A DNA stretch of 40,965 nt from VBCK01 sp035511515 (lineage in GTDB: Bacteria > Pseudomonadota > Gammaproteobacteria > Burkholderiales > Burkholderiaceae_F). The translations under genes were made by a program, and so were the position numbers. Shown here one piece after another: positions 14,450-23,429 of the stretch; within the stretch, counting starts at the first letter, position 1; every line of letters begins with the position of its first letter. The DNA lies in assembly GCA_035511515.1 (NCBI GenBank), contig DATKFG010000010.1:1-40965 (forward strand). Direction: 5' to 3'. The notes under the pieces are model-generated. The model saw only the letters and a list, made by a program, of their open reading frames with translations. It made no database searches and was not told the DNA's origin.

Positions 14450-15265
14450 ATGCATCCGATGCTGAACACCGCCGTGAAAGCGGCGCGCAAGGCCGGCTCC
14501 ATCATCAACCGGGCGAGCCTGGATCTCGATCTGGTCCGCGTCTCCAGCAAGGGGCGAAGCGACTTCGTCACCGAGGTCGACCGGGCCGCCGAGCAGGCCA
14601 TCATCGCGATATTGAAGACAGCGTACCCGAATCACTCGATCCTGGCCGAAGAGTCCGGCGCCAGCGGGCCCGAGGGCGACGTGGACTACCTGTGGATCGT
14701 TGATCCGCTGGACGGCACCACCAACTTCATCCACGGCTTTCCGCAATACGCCATATCGATCGGCCTGAAGCACCGCGGCCACATCACGCAGGCCGTCGTG
14801 TACGACCCGACCCGCAACGAGCTGTTCACCGCCACGCGCGGGCGCGGCGCGTTCCTGAACGACCGGCGCTTGCGGGTGTCCAAGCGCGACCACTTGGAGG
14901 ACTGCCTGATCGGAACCGGCTTTCCGTTCCGCAAGCTCGAGCACCTGGACGAGTACGTCGAAGTGTTCACGCGCGTGACCAAGAGCACGGCCGGCGTGCG
15001 CAGAGCCGGCGCCGCCTCGCTCGACCTGGCGTTCGTGGCGGCCGGGCGGCTGGACGGGTTCTGGGAATTCGGGCTGTCGCCGTGGGACATCGCCGCCGGG
15101 AGCCTCCTGATCGTCGAAGCCGGCGGGCTGATCTCGGACCTTCACGGCGACGGCGACTACATGCAGTCGGGTGATATCGTGTGCGGCACGCCGAAGATTT
15201 TCGAAAAACTGCAGGCGCTGATGCGGGAGACGCCGTCTTCGATTCGGCGCCGCGTAACGTCTTGA
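14450..15265 (+). CDS. suhB: Inositol monophosphatase family protein (SuhB)
   Basis: SuhB is an inositol-1-phosphatase-fold enzyme; in E. coli it also joins the rRNA antitermination complex. The start MHPMLNTAVKAARKAG is typical of the family. FVTEVDRAAEQAI, ILAEESG, WIVDPLDGTTNFIHGFP (metal-binding DPLDGTTN) and WEFGLSPWDIAAGSLLIVEAGG (second metal motif) are intact. Length 271. TAGAAT at 14404-14409 is a candidate -10 placed inside the 5' end of the divergent trmJ gene. dsbB follows 15 bases downstream. Confidence 0.96.
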   Translation: MHPMLNTAVKAARKAGSIINRASLDLDLVRVSSKGRSDFVTEVDRAAEQAIIAILKTAYPNHSILAEESGASGPEGDVDYLWIVDPLDGTTNFIHGFPQYAISIGLKHRGHITQAVVYDPTRNELFTATRGRGAFLNDRRLRVSKRDHLEDCLIGTGFPFRKLEHLDEYVEVFTRVTKSTAGVRRAGAASLDLAFVAAGRLDGFWEFGLSPWDIAAGSLLIVEAGGLISDLHGDGDYMQSGDIVCGTPKIFEKLQALMRETPSSIRRRVTS

Positions 15266-15280
15266 GGAAGGCTCCGCAAG

Positions 15281-15826
15281 GTGTTCGCTGCGACCTTTTC
15301 ACGCCTGCTGCATCGCCCGCGCCTGCTGGCTGCACTGGTCGCGCTGGCCGCCGCCTGCCTGATCGCAGCAGCGCTGATGCTGCAGAGCATCGACCACCTG
15401 GAGCCGTGCCCGCTGTGCATCCTGCAACGCTACGCCTTCACGTTGGTCGCGCTGTTCGCCGCGCTGGCCGCGGTGCTGCCCGGCCGCGCCTCGGCCGTGA
15501 GTGCCGCCCTGGGCGCGGTTGCGGCGCTGGCCGGCGCCGGTGTTGCAGCCTGGCACGTGCGCCTGCAGCTTTTCCCGCCCGAGCAGTCCTCGTGCGGGCC
15601 AAGCCTGCAATATCTGCTGACCAACCTGCCGCTGGGGCGCGCGCTGCCGCGCATCTTCCAGGGCTATGGCGACTGCACGCAGGTCGACTGGACCTTCCTG
15701 AAACTGTCCATGCCGGCCTGGGCCCTGCTCTGGCTGATCGCCCTGGGCGGCGTTCTGTTGCTGGCGGCTTGGCGTATCACCCCCAGAACACAACCTCGAA
15801 TGAGGTCCACGCACCAGCCCGTTTGA
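15281..15826 (+). CDS. dsbB: Disulfide bond formation protein B (DsbB)
   Basis: DsbB reoxidises periplasmic DsbA and passes electrons to quinones in the inner membrane. Four hydrophobic segments are visible (about residues 13-35, 48-67, 70-90 and 143-165). The first redox pair is in CPLC (about 43-46) at the start of the first periplasmic loop. The second-loop cysteines are in SSCGPS and YGDCTQ. Length is 181, near the usual 165-175. GTG at 15281 is preceded by GAGGAAGG. Its last 50 bases overlap, in convergent orientation, the end of the sensor kinase gene, so the C-terminal tail (TPRTQPRMRSTHQPV) is probably not conserved. Confidence 0.94.
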   Translation: MFAATFSRLLHRPRLLAALVALAAACLIAAALMLQSIDHLEPCPLCILQRYAFTLVALFAALAAVLPGRASAVSAALGAVAALAGAGVAAWHVRLQLFPPEQSSCGPSLQYLLTNLPLGRALPRIFQGYGDCTQVDWTFLKLSMPAWALLWLIALGGVLLLAAWRITPRTQPRMRSTHQPV

Positions 15827-18008
15827 TTTCGAGCCTGGCGGCCAGCTGCTCGGCCAGCGTCGTGACCAGCTGCATCCCCAGGCTGTCGGCGTGGCGGATA
15901 TCCAGGTCCCCGGGCAGCCCCACGCCATCGTCCTTCACGGCCAGCCTGACGCGCCCGTCCGGCGTGTGGTCGAGCTCCACGCGCACCGTGCCGCGCCGTT
16001 CGTGAGGGAATGCGTGCTTCAGCGCGTTGGTGATCAGCTCGTTCAGGATCAGCCCGCAGGGAATGGCCTTGTCCACGGCCAAGGCCACTTCTGCCACCTC
16101 GACGTCGAGATTGACCGTCCCGGGCGAGATGCCGGCCGCGTGAAACACGTCGTTGGCCAGGCCCGTGGCATATTGCGCGAACGGCACGCGCGAGTAGTCG
16201 CGCGCCTGGTACAGCTTCTCGTGGATCAGGGCGATCGCCTGCACCCGTGTCTGGCACTCCTGCAGCGCGGCCTGCTGAGCACCCGGCCCGAGCTTGCGCC
16301 GCTGCAGGTTGATCAGGCTCGAAATCACCTGCAGATTGTTCTTCACCCGGTGGTGGATCTCCTGCAGAAGCGTCTCTTTCTCCTTCAGCGCGTCGCGTAT
16401 CACCGCATTGGCATTGGTCAGTTCCGCCGTGCGCTGCTCAACGAGGCGCTGAATCGCCGCGGCGCGCTCCGTCATCAGCAGGACCATCATCTCCAGCACG
16501 CTGGCAAAGAGCAGCCCGACCACGAGGACCGTCCAGGCTTGCCAGTTGCGGTGAACGATGGCGTAGTCGGTGGCAGGAGCGAACCGGATCGACCATCGGT
16601 GGTCCCCCACGGCCGCAGTGGCGACCCGGCTCCAGGGCAGACGCGCGCCGCCCACCCAGCGTTCGCACAGCACCTGCTCGCCGTCCGGCGCCGTATCGTC
16701 GGTGACGGTCCAATCGATGTGCGACGAGTCTGCGTGCAACAACGCTGCCCTGACCAGGTCGCCGACGCGGTACACGCCCAGTACGTAACCGCGCAGCGCC
16801 GACCGCCGTTGCGGCACCGTGGCCCGGGGCAATCCCCGTTCGTAGACTGGCAGCACCACCAGAACCCCGGATTGCTGGCCGCGTTCCTGTACCAGCACGA
16901 GGCGGCCGCTGGCGGCCGGAAGCGCCGAGTCGCGCGCGCGATCGATCACCTGGCGCCGGCTGGGGAGCGACGTCAGGTCGAAGCCCAAAGCGGTCTCGTT
17001 GCCACCGTAAGGCTCCATGAACAGCACCGGCACGTACAGCGTGCGCGCGGCGGCCGGAACCATCCGGCCGTCCTCGTCCCGCTCGGTGATCGCGAACGAC
17101 GGGTAGCCCTCGCGGCGTACCGCCGCTTCCAGCCTGTTGCGCTGCGCGGCCGGTACGACCGGGGCCCATTCGAGTGCCTGAACGCCGGGATGGCGCCCCA
17201 GAAGCGGGGTCGCGAACGAGGCGAAGCTGGCGCGGTCCAGCGTCCCCACGCTGGCGTAAAGGTCCTGAAGCGTGACCACGGCCTCGAGGTGGCGACGCAC
17301 GGCGCCGGTGAAGTCCCGTCCCAGTGTGTCGGTTGCGCGCTCGAAGTCTGCGTGGATGCGCTGTTGCTCGCGCTCGCTGATATAGACATACAGCACGACG
17401 GCCAGCACCAGCGCAACCGCGGTGGGCCAGGTCAGCGCCGCGCGGCGCGCCCGCCAGCGCTCGGGCGGCGCGAACCAGGCGAGCAACAGAGGCGCCGTCG
17501 CCGTCACGCCGATCGTGTCTCCGACCCACCACGTGAACCAGCTGAACGGGATATCGGAGATCGAAATCCTGCCCCACCCGTACAGGCAGATCTGTCCGAT
17601 GGTGGCGCTGACCACGCAACTGATCGGGCCGCCCAGTGCCAGGAACTTGACGATCTCCTTCTGGTCCTGAAGCACGACCGACGGTCCGATGGCACGGCGG
17701 ATCAACGTCGCGCCGATGACCGCCTGAAGCACGCCGCCACAGGCGATGGCCAACGGCAAAGTCACCGACTTGAGCATCGCCTCGGTGCTGGAGGCATCGA
17801 AGTCGGTGAAGATGTTGACCAGCAGGTGAGCGGCGAGGATTCCGGGCCAGACGCGGTAGCCGAACACCAGGATCGCCACCAGGGCGACCCCCGCCGCCGG
17901 CCAGACGGCCGTGGCGTAGCCGGGCGGAATGGCCAGAAACAGCGCCAGCCGGCCGACAACGTAATAGACGACCGCAACGCCGGCGGCGTACGCAGTGGAC
18001 TTGAGCAC
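15777..18008 (-). CDS. MASE1-CHASE sensor histidine kinase (HisKA_2 type)
   Basis: The 743-residue membrane sensor kinase starts with a MASE1-like multi-helix membrane domain (residues about 1-215; YYVVGRLALFLAIPPGYATA, VWPAAGVALVAILVFGYRVW). A periplasmic CHASE domain follows (about 240-440; LEAVVTLQDLYASVGTLDRA and RTLYVPVLFMEPYGGNE), then another membrane helix near 490-510. The kinase core has EIHHRVKNNLQVISSLINLQ with phospho-acceptor His, as in HisKA_2/HWE kinases. Its ATPase has LNELITNALKHAFP and VKDDGVGLPGD, so all catalytic residues are present. The ligand is unknown; CHASE domains bind small extracellular molecules. The gene starts three bases after the stop of the receiver gene upstream, so the two are cotranscribed and probably form one pathway. 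Confidence 0.92.
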   Translation of the reverse strand: MLKSTAYAAGVAVVYYVVGRLALFLAIPPGYATAVWPAAGVALVAILVFGYRVWPGILAAHLLVNIFTDFDASSTEAMLKSVTLPLAIACGGVLQAVIGATLIRRAIGPSVVLQDQKEIVKFLALGGPISCVVSATIGQICLYGWGRISISDIPFSWFTWWVGDTIGVTATAPLLLAWFAPPERWRARRAALTWPTAVALVLAVVLYVYISEREQQRIHADFERATDTLGRDFTGAVRRHLEAVVTLQDLYASVGTLDRASFASFATPLLGRHPGVQALEWAPVVPAAQRNRLEAAVRREGYPSFAITERDEDGRMVPAAARTLYVPVLFMEPYGGNETALGFDLTSLPSRRQVIDRARDSALPAASGRLVLVQERGQQSGVLVVLPVYERGLPRATVPQRRSALRGYVLGVYRVGDLVRAALLHADSSHIDWTVTDDTAPDGEQVLCERWVGGARLPWSRVATAAVGDHRWSIRFAPATDYAIVHRNWQAWTVLVVGLLFASVLEMMVLLMTERAAAIQRLVEQRTAELTNANAVIRDALKEKETLLQEIHHRVKNNLQVISSLINLQRRKLGPGAQQAALQECQTRVQAIALIHEKLYQARDYSRVPFAQYATGLANDVFHAAGISPGTVNLDVEVAEVALAVDKAIPCGLILNELITNALKHAFPHERRGTVRVELDHTPDGRVRLAVKDDGVGLPGDLDIRHADSLGMQLVTTLAEQLAARLEIKRAGAWTSFEVVFWG

Positions 18009-18011
18009 GCC

Positions 18012-19310
18012 TTAAAGTGCGAAGTAGAACGTCGCCCCTCGCCCGACGGCCCCCTCCGCCCAGATCCGGCCACCGTGCTTGCAGATCACGCGTTGCACGA
18101 TCGCCAGCCCGAAGCCTTGGCCATCGAGTGGATCGGCCGAGTCGAGCAGCTGGAAGGCGTCGAACGAGGCGTTGGCGTGTTTCATGTCGAAACCCGCTCC
18201 ATTGTCCCGCACGAAGCAGACCCGGCTGCCGTCCTTCTCGAAGGCGCCGAATTCGATTCGCGCGTGCTCGACCTGCTCGGTCGATTTCCAGGCGCTGCCC
18301 AGAAGATTCTCCAGCGCGACCCGAAGCAGGCCGGCGTCGCCATCGACACAGATGTCACGCTCGATCACGGTCTTGACCGCGCGCTGCGGGGCGGCCTCGC
18401 GCAGATTGGCCATGATGTCGCGTGCGATGCGGGAAAGATCGACCGTGTCATTCTTCGGTACGGTCTTGCGCACACCCGACAGCAGCAGCAGGTCGTCGAT
18501 CGACAGCAGCACCAGGTCGTCGATCACGTGCTTGACGCGCGCAGCCGAGTCTCGTATCTGCCTGAGCGTGTTGAGGCCCTCGGGCCCCAGATTGGACGCG
18601 CAAGCCTCGATCAACGACTGGCTCAAGCCGTCAATGCCCGCCAGAGGCCCGCGCAAGTCGTTGGCAACGCCGAACACAAAGCTCTCCAGCTCCCGATTAG
18701 CGGCCTCCAGATCGGCGATGCGCTCGGCCACCCGCGGCTCGAGCTCGTTATCGCCACGCCAGCATCCGGCCAGGGCCTCGGCCACCGCGGTCAGGCGACC
18801 GGCGTCCGGACCCGGATCGTCGGTGCCGGCCGCATCACCGACCGAACGCAGGGTCGCCGCCAGCCACTCGCGGCGCTCGCGCAGGCGCGCGTTGATCGCG
18901 CGCCGATTCAGGGCGATCTCGATGGCGCAACGCAGCTGCGGCGGGGAAAACGGCTTTACCAGGTAACCGACAGGCTCGGTCAGCATCGCCCGGCGCAGCG
19001 TTTCGTCGTCGGAGTGCGCCGTCAGGTAGATCACCGGTATATCGTGCTCCTGCCGGACCGAATGGGCTGCCTGGACGCCATCGATGGCTCCCGACAACCG
19101 GATGTCCATCAGCACCAGATCTGGGTGCAGGTCGCGCACACGGGCGATCGCGTCCTCGCCCGTGGCAACGGTGTCCGGAACCGAATAGCCGAGGTCGGTC
19201 AGTGCGCTGGCCAGGTCGCGGGCCACGATTCTTTCGTCCTCCACGACCAGAATGCGCGCCGGGCTCGCAGTTGAAGCAACAGCCGAGACCTGAGGCACGG
19301 CCGTAGTCAT
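18012..19310 (-). CDS. Response-regulator receiver fused to a degenerate histidine-kinase-like domain
   Basis: The 432-residue protein has an N-terminal receiver domain (about 18-135): ILVVEDERIVARDLASAL, phospho-acceptor Asp in LVLMDIRL, Thr in IYLTAHS and Lys in YLVKPFS, all intact. The C-terminal half resembles the bacteriophytochrome-type kinases that carry SHDLRAPL. Here the H-box is VANDLRGPLAGIDG, with Asn (codon 18662-18660) in place of the phospho-acceptor His. The N-box reads LENLLGSAWKST instead of the usual NAWKFT, losing the Mg-ATP Asn. G boxes remain (RDNGAGFDM, GQGFGLAIV). I infer a receiver-controlled pseudokinase, perhaps a dimerising or scaffold output, phosphorylated by the kinase encoded next. 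No DNA-binding domain is present. Confidence 0.9.
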   Translation of the reverse strand: MTTAVPQVSAVASTASPARILVVEDERIVARDLASALTDLGYSVPDTVATGEDAIARVRDLHPDLVLMDIRLSGAIDGVQAAHSVRQEHDIPVIYLTAHSDDETLRRAMLTEPVGYLVKPFSPPQLRCAIEIALNRRAINARLRERREWLAATLRSVGDAAGTDDPGPDAGRLTAVAEALAGCWRGDNELEPRVAERIADLEAANRELESFVFGVANDLRGPLAGIDGLSQSLIEACASNLGPEGLNTLRQIRDSAARVKHVIDDLVLLSIDDLLLLSGVRKTVPKNDTVDLSRIARDIMANLREAAPQRAVKTVIERDICVDGDAGLLRVALENLLGSAWKSTEQVEHARIEFGAFEKDGSRVCFVRDNGAGFDMKHANASFDAFQLLDSADPLDGQGFGLAIVQRVICKHGGRIWAEGAVGRGATFYFAL

Positions 19311-19451
19311 GTTGCGAAAGCCTTTAGCATCCGCGCCTCAACTGGGGACTTGACCGACTGTATCGTATACGTTGAACAAGCGGAAGAGGGCGCCCGTTGC
19401 CCGCAGCGATTGGCCAATAAGAGCCGCAATTCCCTCCAAGGAAAGGTGTTT

Positions 19452-22085
19452 ATGACGCCAGGGGCCGGTCCGGATGCTCTCGCCGGTACGACGGGGATGT
19501 CGGGTCATACCCCGATGATGCAGCAGTACCTCAGAATCAAGGCGCAGCACGAAGAACACCTGTTGTTCTACCGGATGGGTGACTTTTACGAGCTGTTTTA
19601 CGGGGATGCCGAGCGGGGGGCGCGGCTGCTGGACCTGACCCTGACATCGCGCGGCGCCTCGGGCGGTGCTGCAGTGCCGATGGCCGGCGTTCCGGTTGTG
19701 AGCCTGGAGCAGTATCTTGCCCGCCTGGTCAAGTTGGGCGAGTCCGTTGCGATCTGCGAGCAGATCGGCGATCCAGCCGCTGCTCAGGGACCGGTTGAGC
19801 GCCAGGTCGTACGGATCGTCACGCCCGGCACACTGACCGACAGTGCGCTGCTCAGTCCAAAAACCGATTCGCGGCTCGTCGCGGTCGCGCTGCAAGCAGG
19901 CCGCCGCAGCCAGCCGGCGCGTGTCGGGATTGCCTGGCTGGTGCTGGCCAGCGGAGAGCTGCGCGCCACCGAGACCACCGCCGAGGCCCTCGATGGCGAG
20001 CTGGCCCGCATCGAGCCGGCCGAAGTTCTGGTGGCCGAGTCGGCCCGCGGCGCGGTGTCCAGCACGGCCTGCGTGCGCACGCTGAACGAGTGGCACTTCG
20101 ACGCGACTCTGGGCGAGCAGCGCCTGCGAGAACTGCTCGGCGTTGCGCATCTGGAGGCCTATGGCATCGAGGGACACAGCGCGGCGCTGGCCGCATGCGG
20201 CGCGCTTCTGGGCTACGCCGAACAGACGCAGAAACAGCGCCTGAGCCACATCACGACGCTGCGCTTCGAGTCCGAGTCCGACACGATCGGCATGGATCCG
20301 GCCACCCGCCGCAATCTTGAGCTGACCGAGCCGCTGTACGGCCGTGATGGCCCTTGCCTGCTTTCGGTGCTGGACCGATGCCGCAGCGGCATGGGGAGCC
20401 GGCGATTGAGGTCGTGGTTGGGCGAGCCGCTGCGCGATGCCGGTTGCGCCGAGGCGCGGCACCAGGTGATTGAGGCGCTGCTTCAGTCGCCTGCCGCCGC
20501 GGCGAGCCGGCAGGCGCTTGCTCAGCTGCCGGATCTGGACCGGATCGCCGCGCGCGTTGCTCTGAAGTCGGCCCGGCCGCGCGAGCTCGCCGCCCTTCGC
20601 GACGCGCTGCCCTGGATCGAGCGCATCGAGGCCGGCAGCCGTTCGCTGGATGCGCCGCTCGCTGGCCGGTTCGCGGCCTGCATGCAGCTGCCCGCAGCGC
20701 TGGGCGCAGAGCTCGGGCGCGCCCTGCTGTCGGAGCCCGCCGCATCGCCCCGGGATGGCGATGTGATGCAAGCCGGGTATGACCAGGAGCTCGATGAGCT
20801 GCGGTCGTTGCGGGACCACGCCGGCCAGTTCCTGGCCGAGCTGGAGGCCAGGGAGCGCGCACGCACCGGCATCGCCAATCTGCGCGTCGAGTACAACCGG
20901 GTGCACGGCTTCTACATCGAGGTGACCCACGGACAGACGGACAAGGTTCCGGACGACTACCGGCGGCGTCAGACCCTGAAGAATGCCGAGCGCTACATCA
21001 CGCCCGAACTGAAGGGTTTCGAGGACCGTGCGCTGTCAGCTCAGGAACGCGCCCGCGCGCGCGAGCGCCAGCTGTACGACGGCCTGCTGACAACGATGCT
21101 GCCGCACGTGCCGGCCGTGCTGCGCGCGGCCGAAGCGCTCGCCTCGCTGGATGCGCTGGCCGCGCTCGCCGAGCACGCGGCCCACGCCAACTGGGTCCGC
21201 CCGCAGCTGGTGAGCGAGGCGGGCCTGCAGGTCGAAGGGGCGCGCCATCCGGTGGTCGAACGCAGCCTGGAGGTTTATGTGCCGAACGACTGTCGGCTCG
21301 ATCCGGGTCGGCGCATGTTGATCGTGACCGGTCCGAACATGGGCGGCAAATCCACCTTCATGCGATCGATCGCGCTGGTGGTGCTGCTGGCCTATTGCGG
21401 AAGCTTCGTGCCCGCGTCCAGCGCGCGGATCGGGCCGATCGACCGCATTTTGACGCGCATCGGCGCCAGCGACGACCTGGCGCGTGGAGCATCGACGTTC
21501 ATGGTCGAGATGACCGAGGCGGCCGCGATCCTGAACGCGGCCAGCGAGCACAGCCTGGTGCTGATGGACGAGATCGGGCGCGGCACATCGACCTTCGACG
21601 GGCTGGCACTGGCCGCCGCGATCGCGCGCGAGCTGGCGGTGCGCAACCGGTCCCTGACGCTGTTCGCAACGCACTACTTCGAGTTGACCCAGCTGGCCCA
21701 GAGCCTGCCCGAGGTGGCCAACGTTCACGTCGCCGCGGCCGAGGCCAACGGCAAAGTGGTGTTCCTGCACCAGGTCCGGGAGGGGCCCGCCAGCCAGAGT
21801 TACGGCCTGGCGGTGGCCGCGCTGGCCGGGGTGCCGGGTGCGGTCGTGCGGCGGGCGCGCAACCTGCTGGCGCAGCTCGAACAGCGTGCGCTCGCCAGCG
21901 GCGATCAGCTCGATCTGTTCCAGGCGACGCCGACCGCGGGCCCGGAGCCGGCCGCGCCGGATCGCCTGCGCGAGCGCCTGGCCGCGGTGGACGCGGAGCG
22001 CCTTTCACCGCGCGCAGCGCTCGACCTGGTGTACGAGCTGATCGAGCTGGCCCGTCAGCAGTCCGACACCGATCGGCCCGGATGA
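19452..22085 (+). CDS. mutS: DNA mismatch repair protein MutS
   Basis: MutS recognises base mismatches and small loops and starts mismatch repair with MutL. The 877-residue protein has the mismatch-reading Phe-X-Glu in MGDFYELF (Phe45, Glu47). Connector, lever and clamp domains follow (VEYNRVHGFYIEVT in the clamp/lever region). The ATPase carries GPNMGGKSTFMRS (Walker A), MDEIGRGTSTFDG (Walker B/signature) and ATHYFELT. ATG at 19452 is chosen over an upstream in-frame ATG at 19350 because AAGGAAAGG lies eight bases before it. The stop overlaps the start of the next gene in ATGA. Divergent from the receiver-pseudokinase gene. Confidence 0.98.
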   Translation: MTPGAGPDALAGTTGMSGHTPMMQQYLRIKAQHEEHLLFYRMGDFYELFYGDAERGARLLDLTLTSRGASGGAAVPMAGVPVVSLEQYLARLVKLGESVAICEQIGDPAAAQGPVERQVVRIVTPGTLTDSALLSPKTDSRLVAVALQAGRRSQPARVGIAWLVLASGELRATETTAEALDGELARIEPAEVLVAESARGAVSSTACVRTLNEWHFDATLGEQRLRELLGVAHLEAYGIEGHSAALAACGALLGYAEQTQKQRLSHITTLRFESESDTIGMDPATRRNLELTEPLYGRDGPCLLSVLDRCRSGMGSRRLRSWLGEPLRDAGCAEARHQVIEALLQSPAAAASRQALAQLPDLDRIAARVALKSARPRELAALRDALPWIERIEAGSRSLDAPLAGRFAACMQLPAALGAELGRALLSEPAASPRDGDVMQAGYDQELDELRSLRDHAGQFLAELEARERARTGIANLRVEYNRVHGFYIEVTHGQTDKVPDDYRRRQTLKNAERYITPELKGFEDRALSAQERARARERQLYDGLLTTMLPHVPAVLRAAEALASLDALAALAEHAAHANWVRPQLVSEAGLQVEGARHPVVERSLEVYVPNDCRLDPGRRMLIVTGPNMGGKSTFMRSIALVVLLAYCGSFVPASSARIGPIDRILTRIGASDDLARGASTFMVEMTEAAAILNAASEHSLVLMDEIGRGTSTFDGLALAAAIARELAVRNRSLTLFATHYFELTQLAQSLPEVANVHVAAAEANGKVVFLHQVREGPASQSYGLAVAALAGVPGAVVRRARNLLAQLEQRALASGDQLDLFQATPTAGPEPAAPDRLRERLAAVDAERLSPRAALDLVYELIELARQQSDTDRPG

Positions 22086-23257
22086 GCGCGCGCCGGCAAG
22101 GCGTGTCTTCGCGGGCACCGGTGCGCGCGCTCACGCACCTGGGAGCGCTTTCGGTGCGCGAGTTTCTGGCTCGCCACTGGCAGCGCCGCCCGCTGTTGAT
22201 CCGCCAGGCACTGCCGGGCTTCGCCGCGCCGTTCGGCGCCGATACGCTGTTCGATTTGTCCGCGCGCGACGATGTCGAGTCGCGCCTGCTGGATCGAAGC
22301 GGCGGCCGCTGGCGGGTGCGTCACGGGCCGTTTCGCCGTGGCAGCCTGCCGTCGACGCGCCGGCCCGGATGGACCTTGCTGGTGCAGGGGTTGGACCTTC
22401 ACCTGCAGGCGGCCGCCGAGCTGCTGGAACGGTTCCGGTTCGTGCCGGATGCGCGCCTGGACGACCTGATGTGCAGTTACGCCAGCGACGGCGGCGGCGT
22501 CGGACCGCACATCGATTCGTACGACGTGCTGCTGCTGCAGGCCCTCGGAACGAGACGCTGGCGCATCCAGCGCGGGGCCGATCCGGCGTGCGTTCCCGGT
22601 CTTCCGATCCGGCAACTGGCGCGCTTCCGCCCACAGGCCGAGTGGGTGCTGCAGCCCGGCGATCTGCTGTACCTGCCGCCCGGCGTTGCCCACGACGGCG
22701 TCGCAGTGGGCGAGTGCATCACCTGTTCGATCGGGTTCCGCGGGCCCGCATGGTCCGACCTGGCCGGCATCGTGAACGAGATTCAATCCGACCACACCGC
22801 CGACCCCGGTGCCGCCTTTCGCGACCCCGGCTTGACCCTTTCGTCGCATCCGGCGCGCCTGCCGGCCCGCATGATCCAGCAAGCACAGCGCCAGCTGCTG
22901 CGACGGCGGCCTGGCCGGCGTCAGATCGCGCTCGCGCTGCTGCGGCAATTGAGCGAGCCCAAAGCCCATGTCACGTTCGACGCGCCCAAACGTGCGATCG
23001 CGCGTGCGCGATTTGCCGCTACGATTCGTCGTCACGGCTTGCGCGCGGACCGGCGCACGCGGATGCTGTACTCGGGCGCAACCCTTGCAATCAACGGAGA
23101 GCTGGTGCCGTTGACGGACCGGGCTGACCGGGCAGTGCTGCAGGCGTTCGCGGACCGGCGCGCGCTACCCGCTCAGCGCGGGTCCGTGCTGGCCCGGTCG
23201 GTGTCGATGCACCTGTACGAGTGGTATCTTGCCGGCTGGGTACACCCCCAAATATGA
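22082..23257 (+). CDS. roxA: JmjC-type ribosomal oxygenase (50S protein L16 arginine hydroxylase)
   Basis: The product is a 2-oxoglutarate/Fe(II) oxygenase of the RoxA/YcfD group, which in E. coli hydroxylates an arginine of ribosomal protein L16. The cupin-like JmjC domain carries the iron ligands His143 and Asp145 in VGPHIDSYDVLLLQ and His204 in LYLPPGVAHDG. SVREFLARHWQRRPLLIRQA near the N-terminus and a C-terminal winged-helix dimerisation part (LVPLTDRADRAVLQAF) fit the family. Length 391. Its ATG overlaps the mutS stop (ATGA), so translation is probably coupled. Substrate is inferred from the family. Confidence 0.93.
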   Translation: MSARRQGVSSRAPVRALTHLGALSVREFLARHWQRRPLLIRQALPGFAAPFGADTLFDLSARDDVESRLLDRSGGRWRVRHGPFRRGSLPSTRRPGWTLLVQGLDLHLQAAAELLERFRFVPDARLDDLMCSYASDGGGVGPHIDSYDVLLLQALGTRRWRIQRGADPACVPGLPIRQLARFRPQAEWVLQPGDLLYLPPGVAHDGVAVGECITCSIGFRGPAWSDLAGIVNEIQSDHTADPGAAFRDPGLTLSSHPARLPARMIQQAQRQLLRRRPGRRQIALALLRQLSEPKAHVTFDAPKRAIARARFAATIRRHGLRADRRTRMLYSGATLAINGELVPLTDRADRAVLQAFADRRALPAQRGSVLARSVSMHLYEWYLAGWVHPQI

Positions 23258-23304
23258 GGGGTGTGCTCGGCCGCGTACCCTACAATTGGTGCGCTGCGGC
23301 TAGC

Positions 23305-23310
23305 TATAAT
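23305..23310 (+). promoter_or_regulatory. Candidate -10 (TATAAT) for the small lipoprotein gene
   Basis: A perfect TATAAT lies in the 172-base spacer after roxA. It implies a 5' leader of about 110 bases, whose content is otherwise unexplained. TTGGTG at 23286-23291 is too close (13 bases) to be a normal -35. Confidence 0.5.
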
Positions 23311-23429
23311 CGGTTCCTGGGGAGATTGAGGTCAAGTCTGCTCGCTTTGGCGATGGCCGCGCCAACCAGAGTCTTCGCGGCAATCGGCTCTTCATAATCG
23401 ACTCGTCGTCTTTTTCAAAGGAAAATCTC

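Noticed and set aside
15891..19274. An 1127-codon open frame on the plus strand
   Set aside because: It is antisense to the sensor kinase and receiver genes, which carry full domain motifs. Its own product is rich in His, Arg, Gln and Asp with no recognisable motif, as expected for a shadow in high-GC DNA.
19350..19380. TTGACC near mutS as a promoter
   Set aside because: No -10 match occurs at 15-19 bases; TATCGT and TATACG are too close.
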